A stretch of 13,062 nucleotides of DNA from CAZXDS01 sp964639525. Its GTDB lineage: Bacteria; Bacteroidota; Ignavibacteria; Ignavibacteriales; Melioribacteraceae. The stretch spans positions 1 to 13,062 of the forward strand of contig CAZXDS010000091.1 in assembly GCA_964639525.1 (NCBI GenBank). Reading direction: 5' to 3'. Positions 1-7,316 of this stretch are shown here, piece by piece (position 1 is the first letter of the stretch; each line of letters starts with the position of its first letter). A model generated the notes under the pieces. It was given only the letters and a program-made list of their open reading frames with translations, was not told the origin of the DNA and did no database searches. The position numbers were made by a program, and so were the translations under genes.

Positions 1-617
1 ACAATCAACGCTTCGTCGCTCATAATCGGCAGATAAGCACCGCCGGCAACGCATGGACCCATTATAGCGGAAATTTGCGGAATTCCCATTGCGGAAATTT
101 TTGCATTGTTTCTAAAAATTCTACCAAAGTGTTCTTTATCAGGGAATATTTCGGATTGCAGCGGTAAAAAAACCCCGGCACTGTCAACAAGATAAATTAA
201 GGGCAGTCTGTTTTCCATTGCAATTTCCTGTGCCCGCAGATTCTTTTTCCCCGTTATCGGAAACCAAGCACCGGCTTTTACAGTGGCATCGTTAGCAACA
301 ATCATGAAATTTACATTGTTAATTTTCCCAATTCCCATTACGGTTCCGCCACTCGGAGCACCGCCGTATTCCTTGTACATATCGTGTCCGCAAAATGTAT
401 TGATTTCAAAAAAATCGGATTCTGCGTCAATCAATTCCGCTATTCTTTCGCGGGCGGTTAACTTGCCTTTGTCGTGCTGTCTTTTAATTGCTTTTTCACC
501 ACCGCCAATTTCCACTTTTGATCTTACGGCATTTAATTTTCTAACCGAATTTTTGTAAGAATCTTCTTGTGATAAAAATAATTCACTTTGCTTAATTTCT
601 GTTCCAATCTTTTTCAT
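1..617 (-). CDS. Acyl-CoA carboxylase carboxyltransferase (beta) subunit, N-terminal part
   Basis: This is the first ~205 codons of a biotin-dependent acyl-CoA carboxylase carboxyltransferase subunit; the 3' end lies beyond the left edge. Such subunits move CO2 from carboxybiotin to an acyl-CoA such as propionyl-, methylcrotonyl- or acetyl-CoA. The reading frame is open from an ATG at 617 to the edge. It shows crotonase-fold carboxylase signatures: KLTARERI, EYGGAPSGGTVMGIG, DATVKAGAWFPIT, YLVDSAGVFLP, FPDKEHFGRIF and a GGAYLPIMSDEA block. The FPDxxHFGRIF stretch resembles methylcrotonyl-CoA carboxylase beta chains. The neighbouring meaB, 27 nt upstream in the same direction, argues instead for propionyl-CoA and the methylmalonyl-CoA route. 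The substrate cannot be fixed from this fragment. Family assignment is firm; substrate is inference. Confidence 0.9.
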   Translation of the reverse strand, partial: MKKIGTEIKQSELFLSQEDSYKNSVRKLNAVRSKVEIGGGEKAIKRQHDKGKLTARERIAELIDAESDFFEINTFCGHDMYKEYGGAPSGGTVMGIGKINNVNFMIVANDATVKAGAWFPITGKKNLRAQEIAMENRLPLIYLVDSAGVFLPLQSEIFPDKEHFGRIFRNNAKISAMGIPQISAIMGPCVAGGAYLPIMSDEALI

Positions 618-644
618 AGTTTTGTATTCTTTTAAAATTAAATA

Positions 645-1601
645 TTATTTAATATTAAGTTTATAATTTGAAATTATATTTTCCGCTATATCATAAGGAG
701 ATGTATTTCCCTTTACAACATCTAATACTGCATTATTCAATTCTTGTTTTCGGTTATCATCCCAAATTTCTTCGGTAATCATATTTCTAATTATTGCTTT
801 AATTCTAATTCGCGAATTATTCCCTCGTTTGGAAGAAAATAATTTGTTTTCTTTTAAATAATTAAAGTGAGCAGTAATTTCGTTTCTCACTTCATTAATT
901 CCAACTTGTTCGGAAGCAATAGTTTTTAATATTTTCGGCATCCACGAATTCTCATCGTGCGGACGAAACATCAGCATTGTTTGAAGTGCCATAAAAGCTT
1001 GTTCGGCACCGGGTCTGTCGCTTTTATTCAAAACAAAAAAATCTGCAATTTCCATTAATCCTGCTTTCATTGCTTGAATGGAGTCACCCGATTCAGGGAC
1101 AAGTACAACGGCGGTAGTGTCTGCAGCTTGAGCAATATCCAATTCAGATTGACCAACACCGACTGTTTCAAGAATAATATAATCGTATCCGGCAGCGTCA
1201 AGAACATCGGCTGCATCGATAGTTTTTTTGCTCAAGCCACCGAGGCTGCCGCGTGTTGCCATACTGCGGATAAAAACTCCGTCATCTCTTCCAATATCAT
1301 TCATTCTAATTCTGTCGCCGAGAACCGCTCCTCCGGTAAACGGGCTTGTCGGGTCAACCGCAATAATACCGACTGTTTTTCCTTCGGCTCTGAAAATTTT
1401 TGTAAGCTGATTTGTAAGAGTCGATTTGCCTGCTCCGGGGGGTCCGGTAATCCCTATTCTGTAGGCATTTCCTGTTTTGCTAAAAATTGATTTTAATAAT
1501 TCAACTGACTTATAATTGCCTTCTTCAACATAGGAAATTGCTCTGGAAATGGCACGTTTATCTTTGTTAAAAAATCTTTCAATAAAAGTAGGGTCAATCA
1601 T
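645..1601 (-). CDS. meaB: Methylmalonyl-CoA mutase-associated GTPase MeaB (ArgK family)
   Basis: This is a G3E-family P-loop GTPase that chaperones adenosylcobalamin loading and protects methylmalonyl-CoA mutase from inactivation. At 318 aa it has the usual family length. Visible motifs are the Walker A GPPGAGKS (residues 53-60), the family signature AVDPTSPFTGGAVLGDRIRM (81-100), ETVGVGQSE (145-153) and the G4 motif NKSD (192-195), followed by the helical C-terminal dimerisation arm. Its ATG overlaps the TGA of nadD by 4 nt (ATGA), which implies translational coupling. An acyl-CoA carboxylase subunit follows 27 nt downstream. The mutase itself is not in the window. Its presence elsewhere is inferred from the known partnership. 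Confidence 0.95.
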   Translation of the reverse strand: MIDPTFIERFFNKDKRAISRAISYVEEGNYKSVELLKSIFSKTGNAYRIGITGPPGAGKSTLTNQLTKIFRAEGKTVGIIAVDPTSPFTGGAVLGDRIRMNDIGRDDGVFIRSMATRGSLGGLSKKTIDAADVLDAAGYDYIILETVGVGQSELDIAQAADTTAVVLVPESGDSIQAMKAGLMEIADFFVLNKSDRPGAEQAFMALQTMLMFRPHDENSWMPKILKTIASEQVGINEVRNEITAHFNYLKENKLFSSKRGNNSRIRIKAIIRNMITEEIWDDNRKQELNNAVLDVVKGNTSPYDIAENIISNYKLNIK

Positions 1602-2185
1602 TTACTATTCTCATAAAGGTTAAATTTTTTAATGTACTCTTTTACTTCTTTTGGTACAAGTCCGGTTATTTGTTGTTTGTTTCTTATTCTTTTACGAATT
1701 TCAGTTGAAGAAATATCTATTGTCGGTGTCTGCACATAATTTGCTTCACCAAAATATTTGTGAATTTGTTTTACCTCTTTTTCAAACGAGCGTTTCATTA
1801 CAACAAGCTTTGCAAGTTCCAATATTTTATCAGGTTCACGCCAAGTATCGAATGAAAACAAATTATCAAATCCAATTATCAGCTCAATTTCAGAATATGT
1901 TTTTTTGAATTCGAGCAATGTATCTAATGTAAAAGAAATATCGCCTTTGTCAATTTCATATGATGAATATTCAAAGTTTGGATAATCTTGCAAAGCGAGA
2001 CGCAGCATTTCCAGCCTGTGAAAAGGTTCGGTTGATTTAATAGCTGTTTTATGAGGTGAAATATTACAAGGAATAAAAATAATTTTCTGCAGCTTTCTCT
2101 GTTCAAGAACATATTGCGCAGTAATCAAATGCCCAATATGAATAGGGTCGAAAGTTCCACCTATAATGCCGATTTTACTACTCAT
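1598..2185 (-). CDS. nadD: Nicotinate-nucleotide adenylyltransferase NadD
   Basis: NadD transfers AMP from ATP to nicotinate mononucleotide to form deamido-NAD, the penultimate step of NAD synthesis, in the cytoplasm. The 195-aa product is typical in length. It carries the nucleotidyltransferase alpha/beta phosphodiesterase motif GGTFDPIHIGHL (9-20), in which the two histidines bind ATP phosphates. It also has a GFDNLFSFDTW segment (105-115) and the C-terminal ISSTEIRKRI motif (158-167). The ATG start is supported by a Shine-Dalgarno AAGGA (complement of 2191-2195) 5 nt upstream. The gene lies 27 nt after the PrsW-like gene and overlaps meaB by 4 nt. In many bacteria nadD sits by obg or rsfS instead, so this setting is lineage-specific. 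Confidence 0.95.
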   Translation of the reverse strand: MSSKIGIIGGTFDPIHIGHLITAQYVLEQRKLQKIIFIPCNISPHKTAIKSTEPFHRLEMLRLALQDYPNFEYSSYEIDKGDISFTLDTLLEFKKTYSEIELIIGFDNLFSFDTWREPDKILELAKLVVMKRSFEKEVKQIHKYFGEANYVQTPTIDISSTEIRKRIRNKQQITGLVPKEVKEYIKKFNLYENSK

Positions 2186-2212
2186 TATTATCCTTAAAAT
2201 ATAAAAATATAA

Positions 2213-3133
2213 TTAATTGATATTCAGTTTTTTTTTAATCATAGAAATTTCTTCCGAATAAAAATTCTTGTTCTTTGCCGCAGCAGTTAATAATTGTCTT
2301 TTCCTAAAAGCTAATTTAACGGCAAGCGAAATATATTCTTTGTTTGAAGATTGTTCAATTCTTTTCTTTCTGCTATTTATAATTGTTATCAGTTCATTTT
2401 TTATTGTAAGAGGAATATTCTCATCTTTTAATTCGGTTTCAATAATTACCTTTTCCTTTTTTAATGATAGTTTAAAAACAACAAAAAAGGCTGCAATAAG
2501 CAACACTAAAAATAAATATCCAAATAAAGAAGTGAAAGAAAAACTAACGCTCGCATTCCATAAAAAATGAATTAACATTGCAATAATAAGTCCAATAACC
2601 GGTAAAAGATTTCTCACTTTATTATTAGAGAATTTTCTCATTGCAATAAAAGCTCCTAAGGTTGCTGTTGCAATTGAGTGCATTACTGCCGAAAATGCGG
2701 TTCGCAGAACAACAGTTGCAATCCAAGCTGAAATATTATCAGCGGCGCTTAAAAAATACAAAAAATTTTCCGTCATACCGAACCCAAGACCAATTGCACC
2801 GCCGTAAACAAGTCCGTCTGTAATATTATCAAATTCAAAGCTTTGTGCAGTTTTGAAAAGATAAACTCCTTTGGTTGTTTCCTCAACCAATGGGGCAACA
2901 AGAATTGTCATTAACAAAGATTGTAAACTTTTCTCTGCAAAAACCGTATTGATTGGAAATGAAAGAAATTCGCTGCCGATTATTGCAAAAAATATTGCGC
3001 CTGTTGCACCCCAAATAAAATGTTTTAATACAAGTTTTAACGGTTCTTTCTCAAACTTATCCTTGTTTCTCAAAAAAACGAGATACAAACTCATAGGAAT
3101 AATTGAAGCCAAAGCCGAAAACCAGAATATCAT
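2213..3133 (-). CDS. PrsW-family intramembrane glutamic protease
   Basis: This is a 306-aa polytopic membrane protein of the PrsW / CAAX-protease-like superfamily. B. subtilis PrsW starts site-1 cleavage of an anti-sigma factor; other members have unknown substrates. The diagnostic catalytic motifs lie in or beside membrane segments: EETTK (84-88, the EExxK motif), FGMTE (118-122, the FxxxE motif), H152 in VMHSIATA and H189 in HFLWN. Hydrophobic segments are near residues 1-20, 38-60, 72-90, 108-130, 140-165, 177-193 and 203-221. A charged cytosol-like tail (about 222-306) follows. The ATG start has no clear Shine-Dalgarno. It is the first gene of the leftward operon. No sigma/anti-sigma pair is in the window, so the substrate is unknown. 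Confidence 0.85.
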   Translation of the reverse strand: MIFWFSALASIIPMSLYLVFLRNKDKFEKEPLKLVLKHFIWGATGAIFFAIIGSEFLSFPINTVFAEKSLQSLLMTILVAPLVEETTKGVYLFKTAQSFEFDNITDGLVYGGAIGLGFGMTENFLYFLSAADNISAWIATVVLRTAFSAVMHSIATATLGAFIAMRKFSNNKVRNLLPVIGLIIAMLIHFLWNASVSFSFTSLFGYLFLVLLIAAFFVVFKLSLKKEKVIIETELKDENIPLTIKNELITIINSRKKRIEQSSNKEYISLAVKLAFRKRQLLTAAAKNKNFYSEEISMIKKKLNIN

Positions 3134-3157
3134 TGGAATTATTTTATGTTATAAAAA

Positions 3158-3186
3158 ATATTAAACAGGCTATTAATAATAGTAAA
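3158..3186 (-). promoter_or_regulatory. Possible promoter of the leftward operon
   Basis: On the minus strand, TTTACT (complement of 3181-3186) and TAATAT (complement of 3158-3163) are separated by 17 nt, 25 nt upstream of the PrsW-like start codon. Each hexamer matches the sigma70 consensus at four of six positions. In such AT-rich DNA this could be chance. Confidence 0.3.
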
Positions 3187-3245
3187 TTTGAATTGAATAT
3201 ATTGAGTAAATTATTTTCCCATTATTAGAAAATTAAATGTTTAGT

Positions 3246-3274
3246 TTGATTAACAATAACTACAAATGTATTTT
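3246..3274 (+). promoter_or_regulatory. Possible promoter of rsgA
   Basis: TTGATT (3246-3251) and TATTTT (3269-3274) have the ideal 17-nt spacer and lie 30 nt before the rsgA ATG. No obvious Shine-Dalgarno precedes rsgA. The call rests only on hexamer resemblance in the divergent intergenic region 3134-3304. Confidence 0.3.
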
Positions 3275-3304
3275 TCACTTTGATTTTAAATTATTCAAGT
3301 GTAA

Positions 3305-4261
3305 ATGATAAAAGGAAGAGTTACAAAAATAGAGAGCAAGGATTATTATATTCTTTCGGATGCCGGAGAAATAGTCAGATGTTCTCTTCCGGGCAAGTTT
3401 AAAAATCAATTTAACAAGGGGAAAGGTAAGCAGTATAAACTTGATATTGTTGCAGTCGGTGATTTTGTTACCGTGAACTTAAATAAAGACGGAACCGGAA
3501 GTATTGCTAAAATTGAGGAACGGAAAAATCAATTGTCTAGAAAGGCTCTTAGGCTCAAAGGCGGCTCAGTAAGAGGAGAAAGATTAGAACAAGTTGTCGC
3601 TTCTAATATTGATAATATATTCATCGTTTCCAGTATTGTGGAACCGAAAATTAATAACAAAGTTATTGATAGAATTTTAGTTGCCGCAGAAAGTTCCAAA
3701 ATTAATTGTAACATTATAATTAATAAAATTGATTTGGATAAAAGCAGTAAAACGGAATATTGGAAGAAATTTTATGAGGCTGTCGGGTATAAAGTTTTCT
3801 GCACAAGTGCACTGGAAAAAATCGGGATAAGCGAACTTCATACTTATTTAACGGGAAAAGTGAATCTGTTTTGGGGTGCTTCGGGCGTGGGAAAATCCTC
3901 TGTTCTAAATGTTCTTTTTCCGCATCTTTCGCTGAAAACCGGAAGAATCAGCGATTACAGTTCAAAAGGTCAGCATACAACCGTAACAAGCATTATGGAA
4001 TTGGTAGGCGGCAAAACTTTTGTTGTTGATACTCCGGGAATAAGAGAGATTGATCCGTTTGGAATTCAGAAAATAGATTTGGCACACTATTTTTTGGACT
4101 TTGTGCCATACATTGACAATTGTAAATTTAATACGTGTACTCATTTTCACGAACCAGGTTGTGCAGTTATTGATGCTGTTGAGAATGATGAAATTAGTAT
4201 CGAGAGATACGAAAGTTATATCAATCTACTTGATACAATTGAAGATGGAATGAATTTTTGA
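3305..4261 (+). CDS. rsgA: Ribosome small subunit-dependent GTPase RsgA (YjeQ/EngC)
   Basis: RsgA is a circularly permuted GTPase that acts late in 30S ribosomal subunit maturation, probing the decoding centre and releasing with GTP hydrolysis. The 318-aa product has the expected order: an N-terminal OB-fold (about 1-75), then G4 NKID (140-143), G5 TSA (167-169), G1 GASGVGKSS (191-199), switch GQHTT (222-226) and G3 DTPG (242-245). A C-terminal zinc knuckle follows, with ligands C273, C278, H280 and C286. Appearance of G4 before G1 proves the circular permutation. The ATG start gives the usual short MIKGRV N-terminus. The gene stands alone on the plus strand, divergent from the PrsW-like gene, with a long repeat-bearing spacer after it. 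Confidence 0.96.
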   Translation: MIKGRVTKIESKDYYILSDAGEIVRCSLPGKFKNQFNKGKGKQYKLDIVAVGDFVTVNLNKDGTGSIAKIEERKNQLSRKALRLKGGSVRGERLEQVVASNIDNIFIVSSIVEPKINNKVIDRILVAAESSKINCNIIINKIDLDKSSKTEYWKKFYEAVGYKVFCTSALEKIGISELHTYLTGKVNLFWGASGVGKSSVLNVLFPHLSLKTGRISDYSSKGQHTTVTSIMELVGGKTFVVDTPGIREIDPFGIQKIDLAHYFLDFVPYIDNCKFNTCTHFHEPGCAVIDAVENDEISIERYESYINLLDTIEDGMNF

Positions 4262-4448
4262 AAGGGTTATTTGGGGGGCATTTAAAATATTTGATCTTTA
4301 GATTTGCCCGAATATTGAAATATTGCTTAGTAATTTGCCCTGCGGTAAGCAGACTTTAATCAGCGATTCAGCGAGAAAAATAAGTAAAGAAAAAACAATG
4401 AATTAGCGAGACGGATAAAAATATTTTTCTGGTTATTTTAAATCAATA

Positions 4449-4464
4449 AACCGTTAAAACGGTT
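4449..4464. repeat. Palindromic repeat, left arm of cluster
   Basis: AACCGTT, a 2-nt AA loop, then AACGGTT: a perfect 7-bp inverted repeat. The whole 16-mer is the exact reverse complement of the element at 4536-4551, so the two can also pair with each other over a long distance. Confidence 0.8.
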
Positions 4465-4481
4465 AAAATATTAATATTTTA
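4464..4481. repeat. AT-only 18-bp perfect palindrome
   Basis: TAAAATATT followed directly by its reverse complement AATATTTTA. It abuts the left arm of the cluster. With no G or C it could arise by chance in this AT-rich spacer, but its position between the other palindromes makes it worth recording. Confidence 0.5.
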
Positions 4482-4486
4482 TTTGT

Positions 4487-4512
4487 TAACCAACGGCTTA
4501 AGCCGTTGGTTA
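4487..4512. repeat. Perfect 26-bp palindrome, centre of cluster
   Basis: The left half TAACCAACGGCTT is followed immediately by its exact reverse complement, giving a loop-free 26-bp palindrome centred between 4499 and 4500. It lies between the two mutually inverted 16-mers (4449-4464 and 4536-4551). The design resembles REP/REPIN-type repeats mobilised in trans by single-domain tyrosine (RAYT/Y1) transposases. No such transposase gene is in the window. Confidence 0.85.
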
Positions 4513-4535
4513 GTAGCAGTTTGCTTAAAAAAAGT

Positions 4536-4551
4536 AACCGTTTTAACGGTT
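4536..4551. repeat. Palindromic repeat, right arm of cluster
   Basis: AACCGTT, TT loop, AACGGTT: a perfect 7-bp inverted repeat and the exact reverse complement of 4449-4464. It is followed by a T-rich run (TTTTTATT), so in RNA reading rightward it could weakly resemble a terminator. The paired arrangement points more to a repeat element. Confidence 0.8.
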
Positions 4552-4695
4552 TTTATTAGCTTGTTGATGCAAATATTTTGACTCTGAATCACAGACTTTA
4601 ATTTACCGAATTTTGCTTATTCATTTATTTGACTATTTTTAATTTTTAAAATTTTTTTAGTAGGAACATTTATTGAAAGATAAAATATAACGAGA

Positions 4696-6528
4696 ATGAA
4701 AAAAATAATTATATATATAGTGTTATTCGTTGCCGTTTCGAGTATCTCGGCGCAGGAAGTTTCAAAAAGCGATTCAATTAAAATTGAACAAGCAAGGGTT
4801 GATTCAATTAAAAATACCCGGAGAGCTTCGGATTTGGTTGTTGATGCCGCAATTGATGAAATGTCAGGGAAATATGCAGAAGCAATTTTAAACTATCAGG
4901 AAGCGTTAAAATTAGATCCGCAGCCAGGTGTTCATTTTGCGATCAGTAAAGGTTATCTGCGTCTAAAAAAGATTGCTCCTGCACTTGAGCACGCACAAAA
5001 GGCAGTTGAAGGAGCTCCTGAAGATTCTGAGTATTTATCCTTGCTCGGTCGCCTTTATTTAATTAATCGTAACATAGATTCTGCTCGTTCAGTATATGAA
5101 CGTGTTGTTAAAGTTGATTCTACTTCGAGTGAATCACTTTTTACTCTTGCTCAATTATATGAAGCGGGCAATCCGCAAAAAGCGTTGAATTTATACAACC
5201 GCATTCTTAAACTTGTTGGACCGGAGTGGAATGTGCTTGTTAAAATTGCGGGACTTAATGAAAAACTCGGCAAGGTTGACGAAACAATTTCCACTTTGGA
5301 AAAGCTTGTTAAGAAAAATCCTTCAAACTTGGATTTGCAAAAACTTCTTATTCAAACCTATTTAAAAAATAATAATTTTGATAAAGCAATTACCGGTGCT
5401 GCTTCGGCAATCACTTTATTTCCTAATGATGTTAATTTAATTGAAATGAGAGCGCAAGCTTTTATACGAAGTGAAAAATGGCAAGACGGAGCGGATGAGT
5501 ATATTAAGTTAATTCATAATAAAAAAATTCCGTTTGATACAAAAATCAAAATTGCCGGTGGATTTGTGAATGAAGCTTTGGATGATTCAACACTTTTGAA
5601 TATTGCAGCTCAAGTTTTAACTGCAATAGATCAAGATTCTACGGCATGGCAAGTTCATTCCATGCTCGGTGAAGTTTTCGGTAAAGAACAAAATGATTCG
5701 CTGTCAATTGTTCATTATAAAAAGGCTAGTGAATTAGCGGAGTGGAATTCCCAAGTGCTATCAAAATATGGTGTCGCTTTATTTCAGGCAGGGAAATACG
5801 AAGAGTGTATAACTGAAATGTCCAAGGCAATTAAAAAATTTCCTGATGACTATGTTATTAATTTCGTTTACGGACTTTCTCTTTCGCAACTGAAGAAAAA
5901 TAAAGAAGCCGAGCCTTATCTTGAGAAAGCTGTGATATTAAATCCTAATGATGTGAATACTTTATCCGTTTACGGTTTTACGCTGAATCAGCTAAAAAAG
6001 GAAGACAAAGCTATTAAGTATATTGAAAAAGGATTATCTCTCGATCCGGAAAACACTCAGTTGCTGGGAATGGCGGGAATGATTTGCGATGGGAAAAAAC
6101 AGTTTAAAAAGTGTGACTATTATTATGAAAAAGCACTATCTGTGGACTCTTCAAATGCTTTAATATTAAATAATTATGCGTATTCTATCTCGGAAAGAAA
6201 TATATATTCTAATGCAAAAAAGAAGCTTCAATTGAAAAAAGCATTGAAAATGGTTAATGTTTCTCTTGCTCAAGAACCAGAAAATTCATCTTATCTTGAT
6301 ACAAAAGGATGGATTTATTATCAGCTTGGAAACATAGATAGTGCAAAAGTATATGTGTTATTGTCCTTGAAACAAGACGGAAAAAATGCTTCCGTACTTG
6401 ATCATCTCGGAGATATTGAGTCTAAATTAGATAATAAAGCTGAAGCAATTAAATATTGGAAACAAGCCTTAGAACTTGACAAAGAGAATAAGGATATTAG
6501 TGCGAAAATTGAAAAGGGAACCATTTGA
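4696..6528 (+). CDS. Exported tetratricopeptide-repeat (TPR) protein
   Basis: This is a 610-aa protein made almost wholly of TPR helical hairpins. An N-terminal signal peptide (hydrophobic residues 4-17, likely type I cleavage after SISA at 19) indicates export to the periplasm or outer-membrane face. From about residue 50 to 605 the 34-residue rhythm is clear, for example AEAILNYQEALKLDP, ALEHAQKAVEGAPED and a final LDHLGDIESKLDNKAEAIKYWKQ-type unit ending in ALELD. Tandem TPRs form superhelical scaffolds for protein binding; no enzymatic domain is seen. It is the first gene of an operon: its TGA overlaps the TTG start of the lipoprotein gene. In Bacteroidota a TPR protein, a DUF4292-type lipoprotein and an EnvC-like M23 protein commonly sit together, suggesting a joint envelope function. 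The partner is unknown. Confidence 0.88.
   Translation: MKKIIIYIVLFVAVSSISAQEVSKSDSIKIEQARVDSIKNTRRASDLVVDAAIDEMSGKYAEAILNYQEALKLDPQPGVHFAISKGYLRLKKIAPALEHAQKAVEGAPEDSEYLSLLGRLYLINRNIDSARSVYERVVKVDSTSSESLFTLAQLYEAGNPQKALNLYNRILKLVGPEWNVLVKIAGLNEKLGKVDETISTLEKLVKKNPSNLDLQKLLIQTYLKNNNFDKAITGAASAITLFPNDVNLIEMRAQAFIRSEKWQDGADEYIKLIHNKKIPFDTKIKIAGGFVNEALDDSTLLNIAAQVLTAIDQDSTAWQVHSMLGEVFGKEQNDSLSIVHYKKASELAEWNSQVLSKYGVALFQAGKYEECITEMSKAIKKFPDDYVINFVYGLSLSQLKKNKEAEPYLEKAVILNPNDVNTLSVYGFTLNQLKKEDKAIKYIEKGLSLDPENTQLLGMAGMICDGKKQFKKCDYYYEKALSVDSSNALILNNYAYSISERNIYSNAKKKLQLKKALKMVNVSLAQEPENSSYLDTKGWIYYQLGNIDSAKVYVLLSLKQDGKNASVLDHLGDIESKLDNKAEAIKYWKQALELDKENKDISAKIEKGTI
6514..6519 (+). promoter_or_regulatory. 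Ribosome binding site supporting a TTG start
   Basis: AAGGGA sits inside the end of the TPR gene, 5 nt before the TTG at 6525. It supports that unusual start codon, which overlaps the TPR stop (TTGA). No ATG or GTG upstream of the signal peptide offers a better start. Confidence 0.6.
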
Positions 6529-7316
6529 GAGTTAAATCATATGTATTGGTATTAACAGGTTTTGTAATATTGTCACAAATGTTTTTGGGCTGCGTTCCTG
6601 CAAAACCTGTTAAAGAAAAAACTGTTTTCACTTCAGCAAGATTAATTAAAAAAATTGAAGCTAACAGAAGAAAAGTTAAAACATTTTCAGCGTCGGGAGT
6701 TTTAAATGTTGAGAGCCCTGAATTTAGCGGTAAAGGAAATTTTGAAGTTCTTCTGAAAAAACCGGATTCAATTAGAGTTTCAATTTACGGTCCGTTTGGA
6801 ATTGACTTGGCACAAATTCTCGTAACAAATTCCAAATATGTTTATTACGATGTTATGAAAAACAGAGTTTATAAAGGATTGAATAGAAAAGGAATCTTAA
6901 AATCAATATTCAAAATAGACCTTTCATTCGATGATTTAATAGATGCATTTGCCGGTGCCGTGAATTTAACCGATAAACTATTAACCGAACCGGATAAGTT
7001 TGAGCAGGATGATGAATATTATTTTTTTACTTACTTGGATAAAATATCAAAGTTGAAAAGCAGATATCAAATACGTGTTAAAGATCTCGCAATTGAGAAT
7101 TATAAATTATTTGATAAAAATAATAAACTTGTATTTGAAGGGATGTACAAGGACTTTAAATTATTTCACAACGTGCCGATACCGTATAAATCTTTGATAA
7201 AAAACAAAAACAGAAATCAAACAATTTCACTTGATTACAGAAAAATACGAGTAAACAAAAATATTGAAGATATGACAATTCCATTGCCAAGTGATGCAAA
7301 AATTGTGAAATGGTAA
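6525..7316 (+). CDS. Outer-membrane-type lipoprotein, LolA/LolB-like (DUF4292-type)
   Basis: This is a 263-aa predicted lipoprotein. A basic, hydrophobic signal (residues 1-22) ends in a lipobox FLGC with the modified cysteine at 23. The mature part begins with a variable linker. It then shows a pattern seen in LolA/LolB and DUF4292 proteins: SASGVLNVES (55-64), GKGNFEVLLKKPDSIRVSIYGP-type strands (69-90) and FGIDLAQILVTNSKYVYYD (91-109). Such proteins adopt an open beta-barrel that binds lipid or lipoprotein acyl chains, so a role in moving or holding hydrophobic envelope components is plausible but inferred. Start is TTG with a good Shine-Dalgarno. The gene overlaps the TPR gene by 4 nt and the EnvC-like gene by 7 nt, implying coupled translation. 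The exact family (DUF4292 against LolB) needs a profile search. Confidence 0.7.
   Translation: MRVKSYVLVLTGFVILSQMFLGCVPAKPVKEKTVFTSARLIKKIEANRRKVKTFSASGVLNVESPEFSGKGNFEVLLKKPDSIRVSIYGPFGIDLAQILVTNSKYVYYDVMKNRVYKGLNRKGILKSIFKIDLSFDDLIDAFAGAVNLTDKLLTEPDKFEQDDEYYFFTYLDKISKLKSRYQIRVKDLAIENYKLFDKNNKLVFEGMYKDFKLFHNVPIPYKSLIKNKNRNQTISLDYRKIRVNKNIEDMTIPLPSDAKIVKW

Larger units (their letters stand above)
4350..4602. repeat. Short direct and inverted repeats flanking the palindrome cluster
   Basis: The 11-mer CAGACTTTAAT occurs at 4350-4360 and again at 4592-4602. Just inside these lie GATTCAG (4365-4371) and its reverse complement CTGAATC (4584-4590). Together they bracket the palindrome cluster and could mark the borders of a small mobile unit. 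Matches this short are suggestive only. Confidence 0.35.
4262..4695. other. Gene-free 434-nt spacer with palindrome cluster
   Basis: I find no credible coding sequence here. The centre (4449-4551) is packed with palindromes, listed separately. An AT-only palindrome of 12 bp lies at 4417-4428. The octamer ATTTGCCC occurs twice (4302-4309 and 4333-4340). The last ~95 nt are very AT-rich and should carry the promoter of the TPR operon. A TTGACT at 4629-4634 is a candidate -35, but no convincing -10 sits at the right distance. No clear intrinsic terminator for rsgA is visible. Confidence 0.7.

Noticed and set aside
283..558. Open frame of 91 codons on the plus strand near the left edge
   Set aside because: Antisense to the acyl-CoA carboxylase subunit, whose open frame and motifs explain this DNA.
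1074..1490. Open frame of 138 codons on the plus strand
   Set aside because: It is antisense to meaB, whose motifs are unmistakable; the predicted peptide is Cys/Ser/Asn-rich with no recognisable domain.
4449..4551. CRISPR array or rho-independent terminator of rsgA
   Set aside because: The repeats are palindromic, of different sequences and not regularly spaced, so not CRISPR. They begin 188 nt after the rsgA stop, and their inverted-copy symmetry fits a repeat element better than a terminator.
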